Of a stretch of DNA of 64,000 nucleotides, positions 16,841-23,315 are shown piece after piece. The notes beneath the pieces were generated by a model. That model saw nothing but the letters and a program-made list of their open reading frames with translations. It did no database searches and was not told where the DNA came from. Origin of the DNA: Pollutimonas sp963712655 (GTDB lineage Bacteria; Pseudomonadota; Gammaproteobacteria; Burkholderiales; Burkholderiaceae_B); contig CAVQIT010000006.1 of NCBI GenBank assembly GCA_963712655.1, forward strand, positions 310,001 through 374,000, in the 5' to 3' direction. The translations under genes and the position numbers were made by a program. How positions within the stretch are numbered: position 1 is the stretch's first letter; every line of letters begins with the position of its first letter.

Positions 16841-17449
16841 TCAAGAGTCAACCGACTTTCCGTACTCCCCGTCCCCTTTGATTCTTGATTTACGGTACGC
16901 CTCCAGCTCTGCGGTCCCGGCCCTCAGCACCTTGTCTCCAAGTGCTCGCCGCTTAGGCGTGCTCATCCCCTTCAGGTCCTTCAAGTCCAGGTTATTCGCT
17001 GCCAGGTGTCGATCAAGGTGGTTGTAAATGACCTTGTGGGCGATTCCGTACTCCTCCGAGACCTGTAGCACGGAGCCGTAGCCTTGCACGACCTCGACGA
17101 CAGCCTTCAGCCTTGCTACCCGGTCTTTGATCGTGTCCTCGACCACCTGTTCCCGGTCTAGACTTTCCTGCGTTCGACGGCTGTGTATGCCCATCTGATG
17201 GGTCGCAGCACTTACTTGTCCCTCAGGCAACCCAATCAACTCAGCAAACCTAGCTGTGTGTGCGCCTATGTCGCTTCGGTGCTGAAATCTGACCGTTTGA
17301 CGCTCATGCATGTATGTCCGAGTCGCCTCGGGGTGTTTGGCCATAGCCTCGAAAGCTGTACGAAAACACGGTAAGTCAACCACCTCCTCAGTGGTTAGCT
17401 TACCGTTTTCGATGTCATTCAGTAGTTTTAGTAGTCTTTTGATGCCCAT
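16841..17449 (-). CDS. HTH DNA-binding protein, candidate terminase small subunit
   Basis: 202 residues, ATG at 17449. The segment LQVSEEYGIAHKVIYNHLDRHL (about residues 128-150) reads as a helix-turn-helix, followed by a basic helical C-terminus (STPKRRALGDKV, YRKSRIKG). It is the first gene of the late minus-strand block, where small terminases usually stand, but a DNA-binding late regulator is the alternative. The 86 bases upstream are A/T-rich and may hold the late promoter; no certain -35/-10 pair was found. Confidence 0.55.
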   Translation of the reverse strand: MGIKRLLKLLNDIENGKLTTEEVVDLPCFRTAFEAMAKHPEATRTYMHERQTVRFQHRSDIGAHTARFAELIGLPEGQVSAATHQMGIHSRRTQESLDREQVVEDTIKDRVARLKAVVEVVQGYGSVLQVSEEYGIAHKVIYNHLDRHLAANNLDLKDLKGMSTPKRRALGDKVLRAGTAELEAYRKSRIKGDGEYGKSVDS

Positions 17450-17535
17450 TTGTCATTTTTGCATTTGTTTTTTGTAGGTGCAAGCATTTTTATAGTCTCA
17501 ATTTTATTATTCGTTGCGGTCGATACCTTCCTAGT

Positions 17536-18201
17536 TTAGATGTGTTGAAAACCCCATTTACCTACGACCTTGGCGTGCACTGTGACGTTCTTGAGCTGTT
17601 CCTTGCCCAGTGCTATAGGGGCGTACAGCTCCTTGTTGTCAGAGGTCATCATCACCCCCTCCCCTGGAATCCTCTGTATGCGCTTTATATATAACTCATC
17701 GTCGTAGGTGAAGACATACACATCGTCGCTGTCGAAGCTGTTGTGGGTGGTGTCCGCAACCAAAGTGTCGGAGTCTCGTATTGCCGGCTCCATAGATGAC
17801 CCTCTAGCAGTGCACAGCGCAAGGTTGTTCAGGTTGGCTATCTGAGGGTACTGTCGACGCATCCAGTCGATTGGTAGATCAAGTCGTGTGATTATTTCAT
17901 TGTCTGTTGACATTCCGGTCCCAGCTGATGGTTGTAGCGAAGTTAGCGTTATCGTCGTCGTTGATGCTTCCGGATTATTTAGTATCTCCTCAAGTGTAGG
18001 TACGGACCATCCCAGCGTGCTGGCGTGCTTAACCGCGGTCATGTAAGACATGCCTTGCAGTTCCAGATTTGAGACACCGCTGATGGTGATGCCCAGTATT
18101 GCAGCTGCCTCTGAGACCCCCACCTTGTGGCTCTCTCGTTTATTCCGAAACCATGTGCCTATGGCTAGGCGTAAAGCGCTCCGTGCGTCCGGTGCAGTCA
18201 T
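17536..18201 (-). CDS. CI/LexA-like repressor with S24 peptidase domain
   Basis: 221 residues, ATG at 18201. Residues about 25-60 form an N-terminal HTH (VSEAAAILGITISGVSNLE), a linker with an Ala-Gly pair at 93-94 is the likely autocleavage site, and residues 125-221 form the S24 domain with Ser136 in RGSSMEP and Lys173 in LYIKRIQ, the catalytic dyad. Such repressors hold early promoters silent and cleave themselves when RecA is activated. It is transcribed from 18239-18267, divergently from the early genes. It is the main sign of a temperate lifestyle in the window. Confidence 0.88.
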   Translation of the reverse strand: MTAPDARSALRLAIGTWFRNKRESHKVGVSEAAAILGITISGVSNLELQGMSYMTAVKHASTLGWSVPTLEEILNNPEASTTTITLTSLQPSAGTGMSTDNEIITRLDLPIDWMRRQYPQIANLNNLALCTARGSSMEPAIRDSDTLVADTTHNSFDSDDVYVFTYDDELYIKRIQRIPGEGVMMTSDNKELYAPIALGKEQLKNVTVHAKVVGKWGFQHI

Positions 18202-18238
18202 TGTTCGAATCCTTATAGTAGATTACTGTATAAGCTCT

Positions 18239-18267
18239 ATTATATAACTATATTTTTATGTAGTCAG
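18239..18267 (-). promoter_or_regulatory. Repressor promoter (sigma70-type)
   Basis: On the minus strand, CTGACT (18267-18262), a 17-base spacer and a perfect TATAAT (18244-18239) lie about 38 bases before the repressor ATG. TATAGTA words at 18214-18220 and 18268-18274 flank it and may be operator parts. Confidence 0.65.
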
Positions 18268-18468
18268 TATAGTATAAAGTTTAGCGAAATGTAAAATTTA
18301 TTTATCTAGGTTGGTGCAAAACCGACCCGCCCACAGCAAACAAAAGCTACGCCGTCACTGTCCCGCGCCACTGTACATAGCCTACGCTGTCGTCACCTGC
18401 TGTTGCGTTGTCACCACGCGCACACACGATGAAGGGCATACATCGCTACACTATCCGCTATATTTACC

Positions 18469-18498
18469 TTGACTAAACTACATTAAACGATGTACTAT
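18469..18498 (+). promoter_or_regulatory. Early rightward promoter (sigma70-type)
   Basis: TTGACT (18469-18474), an 18-base spacer and TACTAT (18493-18498) give a good match to sigma70. It faces the plus-strand early genes and is opposite to the repressor promoter, as in lambdoid switches. Transcription would start near 18505 and leave a leader of about 400 bases. Confidence 0.6.
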
Positions 18499-18637
18499 AT
18501 GTTTGTGGGTTTGATTAACAGAAAAGCTTAGGGCCATGCCCGGCATAGTACGCAAACCAGGTTGTATAGCTACACCGCTTTATAGCTCTACCGCTCTTTA
18601 ACAACCCGATCAGTTAACAATGCTCTACTCAACGGTA

Positions 18638-18671
18638 GCTGCATAGCCTTGTCTTACATGAGCTATGCAGC
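18638..18671 (+). other. 10-bp hairpin in early leader
   Basis: GCTGCATAGC (18638-18647) pairs perfectly with GCTATGCAGC (18662-18671) around a 14-base loop. No U tract follows. Confidence 0.7.
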
Positions 18672-18696
18672 GTAGGCCGATTGGTAAAGCGTGTCG

Positions 18697-18763
18697 CGTA
18701 CACCATTCAATGCGAATGATAGTTATTCGCATCTAAACATAAGGCTTACCTTATGGGTGTACG
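18697..18763 (+). ncRNA. Predicted three-way-junction RNA element in early leader
   Basis: Three perfect helices nest: CGTACACC (18697-18704) with GGTGTACG (18756-18763); ATGCGAAT (18710-18717) with ATTCGCAT (18725-18732), 7-base loop; CATAAGG (18738-18744) with CCTTATG (18749-18755), 4-base loop. The last helix abuts the closing helix with no gap, so they can stack. 23 perfect pairs in 67 bases is strong evidence for a folded RNA. It is not a tRNA (two arms only, no T-loop), and lacks a hammerhead core. Function unknown. Confidence 0.6.
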
Positions 18764-18909
18764 TTGCATGACATTGGTTAGCTGACATGTCCCATGCCGC
18801 GTCATTAGCTTGTCGCTGCATGTGTCATAACGGGTATTAATAGCGTAGCTATTTAACAATCAGGATAAGACAGTACGCAGGCTAATTAATCCATATAGGA
18901 AATATAGCC

Positions 18910-19572
18910 ATGACGACAACAAACGAAACCCTCAAGTACCCTACACTGCAATCAGTTAACGCGAAGGCGGCAGGCTTCATTGAAGCCACCAAAAAGGGAT
19001 TAGATACAAGTGCAGCGCTTATGCCTCATCTTACGTATCACTTGATGATTAACGGCAATGACACGATGTTGAACAAGGTGTTATCCGCCGTGCCGGCAGA
19101 GCAACGCAAGTACATGACAGCAAGCCTTATTGCTTGTCAGGCCTTCGCCGCTACCAAGGTAGTCAACAACAATGGAGAACAGCTACACGTCAAGCGTGTA
19201 GGTAGCAATCGCTCTGAAGAAGATGCCGCTAACATTGCTGCATTGGTGCCTGACTGGCGGGCCTTGATGCAATCGGATAAAGCCGCTAAGGCATCGGCAA
19301 GGGCCGCAAAGAAGGCAGAAAAGGCCGAAACCGAAAACGCCGACAAGACCGCCAATTCAGACTCTACGGTAGCGGAAATACACGGTATGGATGCCGGACA
19401 AGAGAATGTCCGCGCCGACATTACCCTGTTGATTGCCAAGGTAACGGACTTGGTAAAAGGCAACAAAGTAGCATTGAACGACCGGGAATTGGCCAATTCT
19501 TTTTTGGCATGGTTCAAGGCAAGCGACATATTGCAAACCGAAGAAAAAGCCACCGGCACTTACGGCAAGTAA
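18910..19572 (+). CDS. First early protein, unknown
   Basis: 220 residues, ATG at 18910 with AGGA upstream. Residues 1-95 look folded and helical; residues about 112-145 are an Ala/Lys/Glu-rich stretch (SARAAKKAEKAETENADK) likely to be a flexible or coiled linker, followed by a helical C-terminal part (LLIAKVTDLVKGNK). No known motif. As the first gene behind the early promoter, in its own unit bounded by an inverted repeat and a terminator, it is a candidate for a host-takeover or regulatory protein; that is inference from position. Confidence 0.8.
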   Translation: MTTTNETLKYPTLQSVNAKAAGFIEATKKGLDTSAALMPHLTYHLMINGNDTMLNKVLSAVPAEQRKYMTASLIACQAFAATKVVNNNGEQLHVKRVGSNRSEEDAANIAALVPDWRALMQSDKAAKASARAAKKAEKAETENADKTANSDSTVAEIHGMDAGQENVRADITLLIAKVTDLVKGNKVALNDRELANSFLAWFKASDILQTEEKATGTYGK

Positions 19573-19580
19573 AACAAACC

Positions 19581-19598
19581 CAGTACGCTTGCGTACTG
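19581..19598 (+). terminator. Terminator-like hairpin after first early gene
   Basis: CAGTACGC, TT, GCGTACTG: perfect 8-bp stem, then TCTTATCCTG, a weak U tract. The tight 2-base loop would open to a 4-base loop in practice. Its 3-prime half is shared with the long inverted repeat. Confidence 0.5.
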
Positions 19599-19643
19599 TC
19601 TTATCCTGATTGAAACTGAAATTTATACCCTCATTGAAACTTG

Positions 19644-19671
19644 AGCCCGCCGTCTTAAATGACAGCGGGCT
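19644..19671 (+). terminator. Second hairpin after first early gene
   Basis: AGCCCGC (19644-19650) pairs with GCGGGCT (19665-19671), with an inner GTC/GAC. GC-rich and stable but followed by ACTTGTCG, so only weakly terminator-like. Confidence 0.45.
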
Positions 19672-19688
19672 ACTTGTCGTTGCTGTTG

Positions 19689-19872
19689 CAAACGAAACCG
19701 AAACCGAAACTTGCCTTCTGCCGGCTGCCTTCTGCCGTCTGCTGTCTGCCGCCTTAAACCTGCCGCTCTAAACCCGCGACTGGCCTTTCTGCTGGCTACT
19801 TAAATGGTAGATGGCCACATCGGTTTCAACTTCTGTTTGCGCCCGGCAATTAGCAGGTTTCGGTTTCGTTTG
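19689..19872. repeat. 17-bp inverted repeat of GAAACC type with CTGCC repeats between arms
   Basis: 19689-19705 is the exact reverse complement of 19856-19872 and consists of CAAACGAAACCGAAACC. Between the arms, CTGCC recurs at least five times (about 19712-19770), partly as CTTCTGCCG direct repeats. Confidence 0.8.
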
Positions 19873-20187
19873 AGTGTATATACCCTTCCCTACTGAAAGT
19901 TGCCATGTGCCAAGTTGTGCCTTGTGATCTTTCTGAAGTTAGGCAGGTGCCATTACCGTTACGTCCATCCAATAGCGGCGGCCACTGATAGAGCGATTGC
20001 TCTTTAAGCCTAAGAAGTACGAAAGACGATGGGCCAAGTTGTGCCTGGCGACAGCATTAGCCGTTATGAGCGGCCGCTGGCGTTTGCGTTTGGCGCGGCA
20101 GCAGGCGGTAGGTTTGGGTGTGGCTAACTGGAGCAATCGAGTAACGGCGTGAGTCGGACTTCAGATATAGCCACGGGACAAGGACTT

Positions 20188-20235
20188 AGCACCTCCTTCC
20201 CAAAGTGCCTTTGAGGGTGCTTTGGGAAGGGTGCT
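20188..20235. other. Large stem-loop
   Basis: CCTTCCCAAAG (20195-20205) pairs perfectly with CTTTGGGAAGG (20220-20230); outside it AGCAC (20188-20192) pairs with GTGCT (20231-20235) after a 2-base bulge. The loop is 14 bases. Confidence 0.7.
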
Positions 20236-20239
20236 GATT

Positions 20240-20281
20240 GTGTTTTCGTTTGTGTTTTCGTTTGCGATTGTGTTTTCGTTT
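20240..20281. repeat. Three direct copies of GTGTTTTCGTTT
   Basis: Exact 12-base copies at 20240-20251, 20252-20263 and 20270-20281, with a degenerate further copy near 20345-20360. Phasing is 12 then 18 bases. They immediately follow the large stem-loop. Confidence 0.8.
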
Positions 20282-20937
20282 GCGGTTGCGGTAGCAGGTT
20301 GTGGTTTTAAGGTATCGGACTGAAGCTAGAAGTTTGAAAATTTCGTTTGTGTTTTTGTTTTACGGGGTTGGGTCAACTACTTGTAACCGAAACCGAAAAC
20401 GCAACTTACCTCTTGCCACCTGAAATCTACCGTTTGGAATCCACCGCTTGACGCTTGCCGCGGTAATTCAGTACACCCTGCTGGACAGCACAACAGCGCA
20501 CAGTCGCAAGGTTGTATGCCCCGACTAGAGCAACCGAAACGGAATTTGAAATTGAATCTGAAAGCCAACTCAGTTCCACATCCGAAACTAAATGCGGTGT
20601 TTAGCAAGTTTTACTTGACGAATTGAGAAATGCCTATTTAAGCCCTAAAAACAGGCAAAAAAGGCTCTCTAAAATCGGAGTTAGGTCGTCTTTTTTAATT
20701 ATAAATATATATATCAATACCTTATTTTTCTAATTTTCTTAGCTCCAGATTCACCTACCAGCTTCTGGAAACCCTTTCCTCCTCTGCTTTTTAATTCACT
20801 ACCTAAACCTCGTTTCTCATACCCCCTTTCAAATTTGAAGACAGACGCTTGCAACCTGTTGATTTCAATAGTTAAGTCGAGCTAACTTCGAGAGCTGAGC
20901 CTGATTTATGAGCATAATTTGAGCAGTTATTGCCCAA

Positions 20938-21120
20938 CCTACGCGTAGGAAATAGCCGCTACGAAGGAGATTTTGTAGGAGTCGTAGGAGCTTTCGTAGG
21001 AAAAACCGCCCTACGTAGGGGATTGTGCGTGAAAAAGGCTGTTTTAGACCCCAAAAACTAACCAATAACCTACGTAGGAGTTACGGTGCTCCTACGAGCA
21101 AAGTTGTAGGTGCGCGTAGC
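20938..21120. repeat. Iteron-like array with CGTAGG core
   Basis: About ten copies of CGTAGG or its complement CCTACG in 183 bases. Three are palindromic: CCTACGCGTAGG (20938-20949), CCCTACGTAGGG (21009-21020) and CCTACGTAGG (21069-21078). Others are TGTAGGAG (20974), TCGTAGGAG (20982), TCGTAGGA (20994), GCTCCTACGAGC (21088-21099) and TTGTAGG (21104). The array ends about 45 bases before the TTG of the next gene, so it may be an operator for it or iterons of an origin. Confidence 0.75.
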
Positions 21121-21164
21121 AATTACCTAAAAACAACACTTTCATCCACCACCAAGGAGCAACC

Positions 21165-21638
21165 TTGAATACCTCTGCCCCCGAAGAATCCGACTATGCT
21201 GACATTGAGAAGATTATTGGCCGGCCCATACACCTGCGGCCTAAATCTGAGGAGTTCGAAGCACTCAGCGCCGTGATCGCACAGGAGGCAGGACGCACAA
21301 CAGGCTTACGTAAAGCCTTCACCCTACTTGAGGAGCGCGTCCTGAACCTGGAGGCGGAGAACTCGTCGCTAAAGGACGCACTGGAGGAAGCCCTGAAAGA
21401 AATTGGGGCCACCACCCAAGAGGCCCCAACCCTAAGGGGCGCACTTGACTGGCAGGCTATCTGCCTGTGCCTCAGTGAGTCCGTTCAAGGCTTTGACACC
21501 CTGCTGCCAATCTGGCCCAAGGATATCGCATCGGCCAAGAAGAACCTTGCCAAGTACCTGACCAAGTTCGGTATCCAAGGCAAGTTCCGATTATTCGAGC
21601 GAGACAACCAAGTCTTCGCCACTCAACGAACCGAATAA
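21165..21638 (+). CDS. Coiled-coil protein, unknown; possible DNA-binding partner of the CGTAGG array
   Basis: 157 residues from a TTG start at 21165 with AAGGAG five bases before it. Residues about 40-85 form a heptad coiled coil (LLEERVLNLEAENSSLKDALEEAL); the C-terminal 65 residues are a compact alpha/beta segment (ALDWQAICLCLSESVQGFDTLLPIW ... FRLFERDNQVFATQ, positions 92-155). The gene lies directly behind the iteron-like array and ends at a strong terminator, so it forms its own unit. A replication or plasmid-type partition accessory is possible but unproved. Confidence 0.75.
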   Translation: MNTSAPEESDYADIEKIIGRPIHLRPKSEEFEALSAVIAQEAGRTTGLRKAFTLLEERVLNLEAENSSLKDALEEALKEIGATTQEAPTLRGALDWQAICLCLSESVQGFDTLLPIWPKDIASAKKNLAKYLTKFGIQGKFRLFERDNQVFATQRTE

Positions 21639-21649
21639 GTTCACCCACC

Positions 21650-21675
21650 AACCACCTTCGGGTGGTTTTCTTTTA
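21650..21675 (+). terminator. Rho-independent terminator (TTCG loop)
   Basis: AACCACC, TTCG, GGTGGTT followed by TTCTTTT. It closes the 21165 gene; the next gene starts 17 bases later. Confidence 0.85.
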
Positions 21676-21691
21676 CCTACTGGAGAAGTAA

Positions 21692-21835
21692 ATGAGCGAC
21701 AAACAAATCAGCAGTTTCATGCAGCATTGGACGTGCGACGAGCGCACAGCCCGCCGATACCATGAGCTACTTGACGATGGGATTTACGTGTGGCGTGCGC
21801 TGCTGATCGTAGGCTTGACCACCCAGACCAACTGA
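21692..21835 (+). CDS. Small paralogous protein, copy 1 of 3
   Basis: 47 residues, ATG at 21692 with GGAGAAGTAA upstream. Shares with the 21902 and 23312 genes the pattern F-[MI]-x-[HQ]-x-x-x-C-[DS]-x-x-T-A-x-x-[YF]-x-x-L-L-[DE]-x-G-[IY]-x-x-x-x-A-L-x-x-x-G-L. The fold looks like two short helices, possibly a minimal UBA- or HTH-like unit; function not recognised. Confidence 0.7.
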   Translation: MSDKQISSFMQHWTCDERTARRYHELLDDGIYVWRALLIVGLTTQTN

Positions 21836-21901
21836 AACCGAAAACGAAACCCGCCTTGCGCCAAAGGCCCGTTCCGCTTTCAGTTTCCACCAGGAAACCA
21901 C

Positions 21902-22033
21902 ATGAAAGAAAAGACCCACTGGTTCATGCAGCAACACCGCTGTGACCGCGAAACAGCAACGACCTACTACGCCCTACTTGACGAGGGGTACAGCGCGTAC
22001 ACGGCCCTCCTGGTCCTTGGGCTAGAGGTCTAA
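21902..22033 (+). CDS. Small paralogous protein, copy 2 of 3
   Basis: 43 residues, ATG at 21902 with AGGAAACC upstream. Same pattern as its neighbours (FMQQHRCDRETATTYYALLD, then EGY and ALLVLGL). The 66 bases between copies 1 and 2 hold a CGAAAC-type imperfect hairpin. Tandem position suggests duplication. Confidence 0.7.
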   Translation: MKEKTHWFMQQHRCDRETATTYYALLDEGYSAYTALLVLGLEV

Positions 22034-22042
22034 GGCTACGCA

Positions 22043-22098
22043 CCCAGCGCACAAAAGAAAACACCTTGGCAACAGGGCGCTTTCCTTTGTGCGCTGGG
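22043..22098 (+). terminator. 13-bp hairpin after paralogue 2
   Basis: CCCAGCGCACAAA (22043-22055) pairs perfectly with TTTGTGCGCTGGG (22086-22098) around a 30-base loop. No U tract follows, so termination is uncertain. Confidence 0.5.
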
Positions 22099-22112
22099 CT
22101 GTATTGAAAGCT

Positions 22113-22164
22113 AAAACGAAACCCTTAACGCTGTAGAGGCCCTCTGTGAGGGCGGTTTCGTTTT
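22113..22164. terminator. CGAAAC-type hairpin with nested GC hairpin
   Basis: AAAACGAAACC (22113-22123) pairs with GGTTTCGTTTT (22154-22164); inside, GCCCTC (22139-22144) pairs with GAGGGC (22148-22153). The A and T tracts at the ends make it a possible bidirectional terminator. Confidence 0.65.
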
Positions 22165-22200
22165 CGCTTTCCACGGCGCCTGGCCTCACGACACGAGGCC

Positions 22201-22260
22201 AAAAACGAAACCCACCTTGTCCTCTCGCCACTTGAGGATTTTGAGGTGGGTTTCGTTTTT
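22201..22260. terminator. 17-bp CGAAAC-type terminator hairpin
   Basis: AAAAACGAAACCCACCT (22201-22217) pairs perfectly with AGGTGGGTTTCGTTTTT (22244-22260), with a small TCCTC/GAGGA stem inside the loop. The T5 end and A5 start suit termination in both directions. The 22286 gene starts 25 bases later. Confidence 0.8.
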
Positions 22261-22285
22261 GTTTACCAACTGAAGGAGGCCTGAA

Positions 22286-22570
22286 ATGGGCATTCAAGCA
22301 ACAGTAAAGATCCTTGACTTGCTCAAGGCCGGGTGCGGCTGCGGCATTGAGGGTGAACTGCACGTAGCTGACAAAGACTACCCAACGGAGGACGGGCTGG
22401 AACGCTTCCTCTCCTTGATCGTCGAATTCCCGAACGGGGACAGCTACGCATTCAACCTGTGTGAACCATCCGACACGTCCGTCTGGACTGATGTGAATAG
22501 CTGGGGCAACAACCGCGGAATCATCCTGCCGCTGCTCAAGCAGTATGGCATTCCGTTTGTGGAGGGCTGA
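22286..22570 (+). CDS. Hypothetical phage protein
   Basis: 94 residues, ATG at 22286 with AAGGAGG seven bases upstream. Starts MGIQATVKILDLLKAGCGCG and has a beta-rich middle (LSLIVEFPNGDSYAFNL). Acidic, no motif known to me. First gene of a tightly packed block to about 24.5 kb; the next start lies one base after its stop. Confidence 0.7.
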   Translation: MGIQATVKILDLLKAGCGCGIEGELHVADKDYPTEDGLERFLSLIVEFPNGDSYAFNLCEPSDTSVWTDVNSWGNNRGIILPLLKQYGIPFVEG

Positions 22571-22571
22571 C

Positions 22572-22718
22572 ATGGGGCGAATCCACGCATTCCTACTCGG
22601 CATGGCCGAGTTCCGCTCAAGCCTCACCACCAGACTGAGTGATGACCTGCTTGAGACCTACGACTCGGGACGCGATCTCGCTCACCGCCTGACGTTGCGC
22701 CAATTTGAGGAGGACTGA
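22572..22718 (+). CDS. Small hypothetical protein
   Basis: 48 residues, ATG at 22572, one base after the previous stop. Helical, ending FEED because its last codons are the GAGGAGGAC Shine-Dalgarno of the next gene. Function not recognised. Confidence 0.65.
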   Translation: MGRIHAFLLGMAEFRSSLTTRLSDDLLETYDSGRDLAHRLTLRQFEED

Positions 22719-22719
22719 C

Positions 22720-22971
22720 ATGCCAGTGAACATCGTGCACCGCAATCGGCGGCTCCACCTCAACGACCCGCGTTGCTACAACGGCGCGTACTTCGATGCA
22801 GAGTATGTGTGGGGGCCGTGGGAGACGTTGGAAAGAGACCTGACGCCTGAACGAGCGCAGGACCGACTCAAGTTTTGGCAAGAGCTTAATGACTATGCCG
22901 TGAGCCAACGAGGCGAGTCTGCCAAGACCGAATTCAAGATCCAAGCACAAATTGAGAAGGACTTGACATGA
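22720..22971 (+). CDS. Hypothetical phage protein
   Basis: 83 residues, ATG at 22720 behind the GGAGGACTGAC junction, chosen over an upstream ATG that lies inside the previous gene. Begins MPVNIVHRNRRLHL, with a WGPWETLERDLTPER segment. Overlaps the next gene as ATGA. No known motif. Confidence 0.7.
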   Translation: MPVNIVHRNRRLHLNDPRCYNGAYFDAEYVWGPWETLERDLTPERAQDRLKFWQELNDYAVSQRGESAKTEFKIQAQIEKDLT

Positions 22972-23315
22972 CCACCGAAACAATAAAGATTATGTGCGGC
23001 ACACCTGCTGCCATCGTGCTGCTGGATGCCATTAGTTCAGCGGCGGGAGACCGGGATGTTCTGGAAGTGTTCAACATTCCGAACAACGGCGGCGACGATA
23101 CCCAAGTTAGCGTAGAAGTGCGTGTGAACGGAGTCCTTGTGCCGTTCACAACTTGCCTTGATGCCGCACTTGATAGGTGGGCAGAACACAACGACCAGGA
23201 GGTAAAAGACCAGGCTATCCAGCTTATTACTGAGGCGGGGCTAGACACGCTCTATGGCGAGATTCGAAACGCAGAGTGGAAGATTCGTGCAGCCTTGTCG
23301 AGGGTGAAACCATGA
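22968..23315 (+). CDS. Hypothetical phage protein
   Basis: 115 residues, ATGA overlaps at both ends. A beta-rich N-terminal half (VSVEVRVNGVLVPFTTC) is followed by a helical half (LDRWAEHNDQEVKDQAIQLI). Acidic cytoplasmic protein with no motif I can name. Confidence 0.7.
   Translation: MTTETIKIMCGTPAAIVLLDAISSAAGDRDVLEVFNIPNNGGDDTQVSVEVRVNGVLVPFTTCLDAALDRWAEHNDQEVKDQAIQLITEAGLDTLYGEIRNAEWKIRAALSRVKP

Larger units (their letters stand above)
18202..18909. other. Divergent control region (no gene), with structured early leader
   Basis: 708 bases without a credible gene between repressor and first early gene. It holds two opposing promoters, a diverged direct repeat (18565-18580 and 18581-18596, TATAGCT then CACCGCT/CTACCGCT), a 10-bp hairpin (18638-18671), a three-way-junction structure (18697-18763), a small hairpin (18839-18853) and the left arm of a 23-bp inverted repeat (18857-18879). 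The leader is unusually rich in perfect pairing for a phage 5-prime region. Confidence 0.7.
18857..19612. repeat. 23-bp perfect inverted repeat flanking the first early gene
   Basis: Bases 18857-18879 are the exact reverse complement of 19590-19612. The left arm lies 30 bases before the start of the 18910-19572 gene, the right arm 18 bases after its stop. Eight bases of the right arm also form the 3-prime half of the terminator hairpin at 19581-19598, so the two pairings exclude each other in RNA. Confidence 0.9.
19613..21164. other. 1.5-kb non-coding region; candidate replication origin
   Basis: No plausible gene on the plus strand and only short, unsupported ORFs on the minus strand. In order: a 17-bp inverted repeat of CGAAAC type (19689-19705 with 19856-19872) around CTGCC-rich repeats; a large hairpin (20188-20235); three GTGTTTTCGTTT copies (20240-20281); degenerate CGAAAC-type stretches (20380-20580); an AT-rich block (about 20690-20760) that could melt easily; and the CGTAGG array (20938-21120). 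Iterons next to an AT-rich block fit an origin, but no experiment or match supports it here. Confidence 0.55.

Noticed and set aside
18697..18763. tRNA or hammerhead ribozyme
   Set aside because: The structure has only two inner arms, no anticodon or T-loop consensus, and no hammerhead core sequences in its joints.
20377..20607. 76-residue minus-strand ORF in the non-coding region
   Set aside because: Phe/Cys/Gly-rich, made from CGAAAC-type repeats read backwards; no ribosome site.
19613..21164. CRISPR array
   Set aside because: The repeats are 5-17 bases and irregularly spaced; there are no repeat-spacer units of constant length and no cas genes.
22022..22630. 202-residue minus-strand ORF across hairpins and two plus-strand genes
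   Set aside because: It spans terminators and overlaps genes with good junctions; composition is not protein-like.
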